A DNA stretch of 33,325 nt from Perkinsus olseni (taxonomy: Eukaryota > Perkinsozoa > Perkinsida > Perkinsidae), in contig JABANP010000551.1 in NCBI GenBank assembly GCA_013115135.1, positions 1-33,325 of the forward strand, in the 5' to 3' direction. A model generated the notes under the pieces. The model was not told the origin of the DNA. It worked only from the letters and a program-made list of their open reading frames with translations, and did not search any database. The position numbers were made by a program, and so were the translations under genes. Below are positions 28,201-33,325 of this stretch, piece after piece. Every line of letters begins with the position of its first letter. Position 1 is the first letter of the stretch.

Positions 28201-29638
28201 CTGGGTGGAGAATTTACCAGCCCTTTTATGGATCTATAATACTTCTATCCATTCGGTCACCGGTTTTAGTCCCTACAAGCTTATGTTTGCTAGGGATCCT
28301 CCGACCGACTTTATGCCGGTAACCCTGCTAGCTACGGACCTCATGTATGACCCCACCACCTATGAGCGTTATTCTTCGACGTTGCGAGCCTATCTTACGG
28401 AGCAAGTAGACCAGGCTGTCACCCAAGCCGCTGGCGCAGCTAGAAGGCTATATGACTCCGATCGACCTCAAGGTTTTTATGTTGGTGCAAGGGTATTGCT
28501 ACGGCTACTACGACATCAGCGACAATTCAAGCTCTCGCCTATGTGGGAACCTGATTGGTTTGTTACTGAGATCATTGGTGACCATAACCCTGTGAAGGTC
28601 GTTCGCATTTACCACTTGCCCACTAAGAGATCTAAGGTCTATAGCGTCGACCACTTGAAGATCGATCCTCTACAGCCCGATAATTTGGACGAGATTAAGG
28701 AGCAGTTTCCCCCGATACCCTCTAGACCGAGACCCGTACCGACCGAGCATGGTTCTGCTCAAGTGTCTGCCCTAGATGAGGATCGACCACGAGAATTTCC
28801 GGAGATGATTTTCTTGGGCGAGAATGACGACCCTTTCGCCCCTGATCAACCAGTTGGTGGCCCAGAATGGCCAGGTATGGAGGCCTTCCGTCCGCAGCTA
28901 ACGACCCCGACGCCTTCCCCCATGCGTCCTGTTATGGTTAAGATACATCCATCCGTGGACACCGCTAACCGACCCGGGATTTTAGGTCGTGCCCCGACCG
29001 ACCGTGTGCCAGAGGAGTTGCAATCCGTACGGTCTGATGGCTCTGTTCGACGACTCGTATTGTCAGAAGCGCCTATTCCACGGACTCCTGTCGACCCCGC
29101 CGACGTGCCCGTTCCATCTGATATTACTGGGTCTACTCCTTTGCTGACATCACGGTCGAGTTCTTCGCATCCTCCTGTCCCAAGCGTCCACGGTACTACG
29201 CCTCTCTTGACCTCGGCAACCTCGTCTCCGTACCGGTCAGTGCTTGATTGCTTCGAAGCCCTTAGCCCTGAGCAACAACGGTCGGTTCAGTCAAGTACAC
29301 CCGCCCCAACACCGAATTCCTCGCTACAGATGTCAATGGCATCTGCATTAGAAGAACGAGAGAACTCTTCTGCTCTATTATCCCCTGACCGTCCTCTAGA
29401 ACCCCCGATTCCGGTCCCGCTTCAGAGCCCTCTGCTGGTTCAAGAGGAAGAACCTCAACTGTCTACTTCAAGTTTCTCAGCTTCTACTACGCCAGAGGTT
29501 GGTTCGGTCCGTGAAGACGACTCCCCTCAGGCTGCGCCCGAACCCGCTGAGTTAGTCCAACCCATGTCGGTTGAACTCACTCGACCCCGTACACGTTCTC
29601 AAGCTGGTACTCTACCCTCGACCGAGAGTACACTTTGA
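25133..29638 (+). CDS. pol: Pol: reverse transcriptase, RNase H, integrase
   Basis: Open from 25133; first ATG 25202, with a GTG at 25178 (residue numbers below count from 25178). A leader with a repeated motif (DWGDPE...TEAPIRALHPPV, DWGEPE...TEAPILALNPPV) precedes RT: VFTTLDLKSGYWQIPL near residue 300 and YLDD at 365-368 (26270-26281), the metal-binding pair. RNase H starts near 515 (LCCDASDVAIGSVLEQ) and ends at VNADALSR. Integrase has an HHCC finger (HSAPAHFGQ... CRGC, about 828-870) and the DDE residues in VDYLDM, HSDQGAQF and GLVERFNR. A GPY/F-like region (VYSVDHLKI) follows, then about 300 Pro/Ser/Thr-rich residues with no chromodomain. All catalytic residues are present. It copies the RNA and inserts the cDNA. 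How it is linked to Gag-protease is unclear. Confidence 0.95.
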   Translation: MTVQFKLTRRVLLHDVLILSCPLMAILLFDAKALLNGAHGNVGDNLIDRSAAPEDWGDPEKNTVPLTEAPIRALHPPVARPSELSASVNSNELTDPGFTSTDWGEPERTVVPHTEAPILALNPPVSYAPYDDPKVGHYTDFKPWPDADGFIEDDFADDDIGGDLDNYAIPKLPGPDDPVYVMPDIPTIEKPELKPVADLCDQFKELFRSKLGRCDLVEHPIITDDSKPVAQRPRRIPYHWQQDVRGQIDDMLKEGIIRPSRSSWRSPCVFVKKKTGGVRICVDFRVLNEKSDLCAYPLPRPDFVQDDLLGAKVFTTLDLKSGYWQIPLTEKDIHKTAFCPGYGFPLYEFLVMPFGLQSAGATFQYLMDHILGHLPFVKVYLDDILIFSPDLKTHIEHLKEVFKCLTEAKLVIGAPKCEFAMDEIHYIGHVYDKYGMRPDPDRTLCIADWPILETVLDIRRFVGLVGYYRPFIPRFADMSRPVQGLITECKDDPENVKQYWTDEHSRSFDEMRSVLVGLPALAYPDFSRPFTLCCDASDVAIGSVLEQDGRPLAFFSQLLTASQQRWHTYEKEGYALFRSLDKFRHYLLGQPFKVTVFSDHRPLEHLASSKSPRVQRWLLAMQQYRFEVRYKEGVKNVNADALSRPLSSKAIRLATMLRRADPTTFRTRPRVPPGASVLTTTGVLLTSSASATGRRPARSPTAIPAKSKTSKRLIPQPVRSGLDVVPPDSVLPDCDPELSGLPKPAEVPVIATVLLCSKWTWEQIRLAQDTDPVVSKVRERVGDDRPLARKEFVSKAFVAYRRLWPTLDVGNGVLVRFLRVDPLSPVRTVPVIPDSLRQDTLVHFHSAPAHFGQKRMLELMKQQVYWPNMHVDVEAFVHNCRGCILGQSARPPKAPLGTVPVGRPWHTVAVDYLDMTPAVDGKRHLLVLQDYFTKWAEAFPLDTLTVAETLPHLLDIFRRFGPPVRIHSDQGAQFESDLFNRVLAALGIKRSHSTVYHPQGNGLVERFNRSLLDMLRKHIVIPNWVENLPALLWIYNTSIHSVTGFSPYKLMFARDPPTDFMPVTLLATDLMYDPTTYERYSSTLRAYLTEQVDQAVTQAAGAARRLYDSDRPQGFYVGARVLLRLLRHQRQFKLSPMWEPDWFVTEIIGDHNPVKVVRIYHLPTKRSKVYSVDHLKIDPLQPDNLDEIKEQFPPIPSRPRPVPTEHGSAQVSALDEDRPREFPEMIFLGENDDPFAPDQPVGGPEWPGMEAFRPQLTTPTPSPMRPVMVKIHPSVDTANRPGILGRAPTDRVPEELQSVRSDGSVRRLVLSEAPIPRTPVDPADVPVPSDITGSTPLLTSRSSSSHPPVPSVHGTTPLLTSATSSPYRSVLDCFEALSPEQQRSVQSSTPAPTPNSSLQMSMASALEERENSSALLSPDRPLEPPIPVPLQSPLLVQEEEPQLSTSSFSASTTPEVGSVREDDSPQAAPEPAELVQPMSVELTRPRTRSQAGTLPSTESTL

Positions 29639-30332
29639 CCCCGCTAATTACGTCCCGATAGCCTTGCAACGACGTCAAGAGCAAGAAGCTAATCGTTCGA
29701 GGTCTATGCCTACAGACGGTTCGAACTAAACCTAAGTATTATGGCTTAGTTCTGGCAGGGAGGGGAATAATAATGGTGTTTCTAGAACGCTATTAGGACC
29801 GGGCCACGCGATTCCGTTTTGCGGATTCACCTCTAGTCTCGTCTACTCCCCTCACTACCTCTTTGGTTTACGCAATACCGTTTTGCGGGTTGCCTCTTTT
29901 CCGATTATAGTTCGTTTGTAGTATTGGCTGACCGGCTCCCGGGGGCATGGTTAGCAGTAAGAAAGATCTTGAAAAACGTTCTGAGTATGAATTGGTGATC
30001 CGACGACATTCCGTTCAACTAGAAGTAGTTCTGACCGCTTAAAACAACGATTCTGTTGAAGTGCCGTGTCTTGATAAAGTCTACTTCCAGTACAGTATCC
30101 ACACTGGCGAGATTTCTACTGACCGCTGACTCGAAGGTCTAGTGCGATTCTATTCCGGTCAAGCTGCTGCAAGTCGAACGTCTGTAACCCGACCGACTTC
30201 TACGATGGAGATCAGTGAGATTATTGAAGACGAAGACGAAGCTGCTGAGTAATGACGATAATTGGTATGACTTCTATTTTGATTTTGATTTTTTTGTGAT
30301 GTCTGACCGCTTCGATACCCTGGTCATCGTCT
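29639..30332 (+). other. 3' noncoding region of the Ty3/Gypsy element
   Basis: No ORF of note. It contains two related segments around CCGTTTTGCGG (about 29813-29825 and 29878-29889), three copies of CTGACCGCT (30031, 30119, 30303) and a second polypurine-like word TGGCAGGGAGGG at 29753-29764, copying the start of the real tract. Confidence 0.7.
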
Positions 30333-30347
30333 TGGCAGGGAGGGAAA
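30333..30347 (+). promoter_or_regulatory. Polypurine tract
   Basis: AGGGAGGGAAA directly before the 3' LTR TGT, preceded by TGGC. Expected primer site for plus-strand DNA synthesis. Confidence 0.85.
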
Positions 30348-30635
30348 TGTGGTGCCAGGAGGCGTAGCTATAATGGCACGCATACCGACCGCACGTAATC
30401 CTGTCCCCTTTTGTGTACGAACAGACGCTGACCGAAGGTATCGCAAAGCGTGTCCCAAGCTAAGCTATTGAATAACTCAACGCTATAGTTCACGTAGAAA
30501 CCATTGCAAACTACAATCGTATATCTACTGCTTGGTACGTGTTCCGACCGTACTAGTATTTGGTATCCGTACACAGTCTGGTCCTTGAGCTGGTTAATAA
30601 GGCTTGGGCAAACTCCCCCTATATATAACCTTACA
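30348..30635 (+). repeat. 3' LTR
   Basis: 288 bp, aligned without gaps to the 5' LTR at offset 7505, with substitutions at 30551, 30603 and 30615. Followed by the GTTGT target duplication. Confidence 0.97.
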
Positions 30636-30640
30636 GTTGT
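30636..30640. repeat. Target-site duplication GTTGT, right copy
   Basis: Matches 22838-22842 and shows that the two LTRs bound one insertion. Confidence 0.9.
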
Positions 30641-31088
30641 CTGGAGGTAGACAATGGAGAAAAATCAGGGACTTTCTTTCCATGGACTCTTTCGATAGGA
30701 TTAAATAGTAAAACCTCTGGTCCCCGATATGGGGCAAGGCGCAGCACCCCAGTGGCGTCGGTGAGGTCGGCAGGACCTCATGACCACGATGATGCACCTG
30801 ACAGCTTGAGCCGGCACACATGGCACTAGCTTGCTAGCATGGGAGGCACAACCGAGACACGATATGTTCCGATGTGCGCCTAAACAAGGCATCTCTCCGT
30901 GCCGATTTCAACCTAGATAGCATTACTCCTTCTCGCCTTGCGTTGACTATCAGCAACAATGGAGGAGCCACAACTGTAAGGCTCATCTACTTTCTAAGCC
31001 TCAACCAGCTTTGCACGCATGCACAAGACTATCGGCGCATGATGAGTAACACCAAGCAATCAAGTCTCCTTGATGCACTCCTGCATAG
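30641..31088. other. Flank right of the Ty3/Gypsy insertion, no gene seen
   Basis: Only short ORFs without motifs. The sequence before the structured repeat copy 3 (GTCTCCTTGATGCACTCC) may belong to that repeat's family. Confidence 0.4.
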
Positions 31089-31200
31089 GTCTCTATGCTT
31101 CAACGCCGTGTGGGAGTGACCGGGGTCTCCAGTACCAAGTAGAGATCGAGCCTATCACTCTAGTACGTCCTCCTTAGCGGTGACCGAGAAGTGGCTAGGT
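31089..31200 (+). repeat. Structured dispersed repeat, copy 3
   Basis: Outer arms GTCTCTA (31089-31095) and TAGAGATC (31140-31147), loop TTCAACG, and a weaker inner hairpin ACCGG...CCAGT with one mismatch. Downstream GATCGAGCC and TACGTCCTCCTTAGCGGTGA align with copies 1 and 2. It looks like an older copy. Confidence 0.55.
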
Positions 31201-32259
31201 CAACTACTGTGCGGTTCAGCGCAGTGTACGGAGACCTGTTAACTATTACGGTTGATCTGTCTCTTGTATAATAGTATTTATCGTTACACTGTTACGGTAT
31301 TTACTATGTTGTCTATGCTGTCTATTGTGCTAGCCTCGGTGTTGTGAGGTCACCGATTTGTGCACGCGTGCTGTCTCCTCAAGGGTTGTGAGGATGCTTA
31401 GGGTAAGGCGTTCGTGAACGAACAAGGTCGTTTACTTACGTTGGACTTGAGCCTAGGCTCAGGGTGAGTTACTGTGATTTGAGGTATCTCATCCGCTAGT
31501 GGCTACGCTTCGTCTGAACGGTATCGTAGTCAAGGGTTAGTTACGGTATTGTCTAACGAGTTAGGCATTGAGTTGAATAGTCACGATGGTATTGACTTGT
31601 AGTGGCAAGAGTTCCAATAGAGTCGTTGATCAGTCGGATGGACTTAAACCAGTTGATAGGATTGTGAAGGTCAAGGAACGTGCTCGTTGTACGGTTCGTT
31701 CCAAGATCTTAGGGAGAGTTGAGAGTGATCCCAGTCACTACACGCAGCGGTTACCTACGCCTACTGGGAAACTACCTACGCCTAAGGTTGCGATTACCAA
31801 TACCGACCACAGCAACCGCCGCCGCGCACACTACTCATCCCCTCCTCGAACGCTATCCTTCTACGGCTTCTCGCCGTTCCACGTCGTTGTTGTTGTTACT
31901 CTCTCTTTTTTCCTTTTTCTTATGCCGACTTAGTCAGCAGCACATTCGTATGGGCTGCCAGCGCTTTTGGTGGGACCTCGATCTACTTTCGGTCTGTCAT
32001 TCAAAGCAGCATTGGTCCCAATGCGCTTCCTGTCGTCTATCATCCGCCTAGTCCAACTGCCAATCGTTATTATTTTCCCTGTTCTGCTTCGTTAGCCGTA
32101 AGCTCTGGAGTGAGGAGCCTTACGGCTGGTCTGGCCCCCGCGGCCTGTTAACGCGGGGCGTGCATACGGCGATGGGCACCAGTCCGTAAGGCGGGTAATA
32201 AGGTTTGAGGGCAATCGATGCAGCCGCAACTCGGAAGAATAGAGCTACCATGGCTTCAG
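31200..32259. other. Long stretch without a recognisable gene
   Basis: Plus ORFs at 31586-31933 and 31719-32051 overlap in different frames and lack domains. Low-complexity pyrimidine runs (GTTGTTGTTGTTACTCTCTC near 31885) explain part of them. AATAAGGTTTGAGGGCAA near 32197 resembles the 3' part of the full-length element's LTR, so a decayed LTR of a related element is possible. Confidence 0.35.
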
Positions 32260-32277
32260 TGACGATTCGTCACCGAC
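32260..32277. repeat. 18-bp palindromic word shared with 20752-20769
   Basis: TGACGATTCGTCACCGAC, one base different from the copy next to the first PUS7-like fragment. Confidence 0.6.
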
Positions 32278-32317
32278 AGAAGTCATTATGACTTCCCTAC
32301 GTACCTTGGCATCTAAT

Positions 32318-32333
32318 TGATAGCAGCTCCTTG
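32318..32333 (+). promoter_or_regulatory. Degenerate primer-binding-site remnant
   Basis: TGATAGCAGCTCCTTG differs by one base from the PBS of both Ty3/Gypsy elements. It lies downstream of LTR-like sequence near 32197, so it may mark an old third element. No gag could be read after it. Confidence 0.45.
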
Positions 32334-32339
32334 CCCTGC

Positions 32340-33267
32340 TATCACGGTAGTTATTGGTTCTATTCGCGGTGACTATCCTACGACTGAGGAGGATGTGAGC
32401 ACCCTAACCACGAAGGCAATGACGCTATAACGAGTCAGACTCGAAATCTATTCTCACAAGATTGCTTGTGTAGAAGATTTTGGCTTTGAGGAGAACATCG
32501 CGCTTTACTCGGACTCCTGCCGCACCTTCGATGCCACTCTACATCCACGCGGCAGTCCTGCCGCCTCCTCCCCACTGAGGCACAACTCTTGGACATGGAC
32601 AGGAGAGCTCCAAGCTTACAGAGAATTCACCTGGTTGACAAGAGATCAACCTAACGAAATGCTCAGGACGAAGCGAGTCTAGCGGTTGCGGTTGTCTACC
32701 TCATCCACAATATTCTTCGGAACGCTCAGCGTTAGTAGAACTACTGCCTGCGCAAGCCCCTTACGGCTGGTCTCCTGCTCATCCCCCCGTGGCAACAGTC
32801 AAGTTGTGCGATGTGGTTGTCATCCCCCCTGTCCTCCTCCAGTTAGAATGAGAGGCAGAAAGCAGCTATGATGGCTCCACGGAGCATCCTGTGGCAGGGA
32901 CCCTGGCCTCAGAGGAATAGACAGACCCGGTGAATATCGGTGAAGCCGGCCCTGGTATGAGGGCATCAACCCTGCACACGATGTGTTTGCGGGACACCAA
33001 CCGCACAGACTGGTGCCCGAGGCTAAACAGCTACTAGAGCAACTTGACTTGCTTTAGTCAGAGGTGCTCGGCGAGGCGTATCTTGCATTGTATGATATGA
33101 GTATAGTTCGACTTATTTATAACATCGAGGCCCCCTCCTCTCAGGACTAATCGCAGCTGGTTCGTTATTGTGCAAGGTCAGGTAGCTGTTGGTGCTGCTC
33201 TTATCACCAATGCGAACCTACCCCCTACACTGCAAGTGCTGGAGACATGCTCGCACATGCTGTAAAC
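32340..33267. other. Noncoding stretch, nothing recognised
   Basis: No convincing ORF or repeat. The word CCTTACGGCTGGTCT occurs at about 32119 and 32759. Confidence 0.4.
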
Positions 33268-33325
33268 CGGCATCCAGGGCCCATCTGCGAAAGTAGTTCA
33301 CAATGCCGCGCTCTCGTAGGGCCCC
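33268..33325 (-). pseudogene. Second PUS7-like fragment at the window edge
   Basis: Minus strand reads ALRERGIVNYF then RRWALDA, aligning with the block at 20830-20906 (ELGFVNYFGLQRFGWALD) but lacking the GLQRFG core. It is truncated by the window edge and probably a decayed copy of the same fragment. Confidence 0.45.

Larger units (their letters stand above)
22843..30635 (+). mobile_element. Full-length Ty3/Gypsy LTR retrotransposon, 7793 bp
   Basis: Structure in order: 5' LTR 22843-23130, PBS 23134-23151, gag 23197-24402, -1 frameshift signal, protease ORF to 25088, RT-RNaseH-integrase ORF to 29638, 700-bp 3' noncoding region, polypurine tract ending 30347, 3' LTR 30348-30635. LTRs are 288 bp, begin TGTGG and end TTACA, and differ at three positions (23046/30551, 23098/30603, 23110/30615), about 1 percent, so the insertion is young. 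Domain order RT-RH-IN defines Ty3/Gypsy. No chromodomain was seen. The change of frame between protease and pol is unexplained and may make this copy defective. Confidence 0.95.

Noticed and set aside
31586..32051. Plus ORFs of 115 and 110 codons
   Set aside because: Overlapping in different frames, partly from pyrimidine runs, no motif and no intron-linked extension.

Overview
This window looks like transposon-rich, repeat-rich chromosome from a filamentous fungus, most likely a basidiomycete. The evidence is many short GT-AG introns (about 43-82 nt, often phase 0), Ty3/Gypsy LTR elements, a spliced MULE-type transposase with a SWIM finger, and a small secreted cysteine-rich protein. The species cannot be named from the sequence, and no tRNA, rRNA, CRISPR or bacterial operon structure was seen. 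Intact host genes are almost absent.

Layout. 1-2590: left-truncated Ty3/Gypsy element on the minus strand (gag, -1 frameshift signal, protease ORF, start of pol, primer-binding site). 2590-6300: LTR-side and intergenic DNA with a 38-bp duplication, a structured dispersed repeat, a (GCGTT)13 tract and a large degenerate minisatellite. 6308-17457: a minus-strand coding series. It starts at 17457 with a coiled-coil gene whose 84-bp exon plus 44-bp intron is tandemly amplified. It continues with MULE-type transposase exons and ends with the catalytic domain, SWIM finger and acidic tail at 6308. Three copies of one 1.13-1.15 kb element lie in this series (9850-10980, 12228-13372, 13969-15099) and cut it into pieces. 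Whether it was once one gene or two neighbours is open.

17660-22840: 29-bp minisatellite, a LINE-like 3' end with a (TTGAA)n tail, a 621-bp terminal-inverted-repeat element, a second block of the 5-6 kb minisatellite, a PUS7/TruD-like gene fragment and a small secreted protein gene. 22843-30635: a full-length, young Ty3/Gypsy element (288-bp LTRs with three differences, 5-bp target duplication GTTGT, PBS, gag, protease, RT-RNaseH-integrase, polypurine tract). 30641-33325: mostly noncoding, with a third copy of the structured repeat, an old PBS-like remnant and a second PUS7-like fragment at the right edge.

Most interesting points: (i) the exon-intron module array, in which each 128-bp unit adds exactly 28 residues, four heptads, in register; (ii) the same -1 frameshift layout in two divergent gag genes (GGGAAAN directly before the stop, 6-nt spacer, stem); (iii) a three-copy structured repeat whose stem changes by compensatory substitutions; (iv) three copies of one element with TC...CTAG ends inside one coding series.
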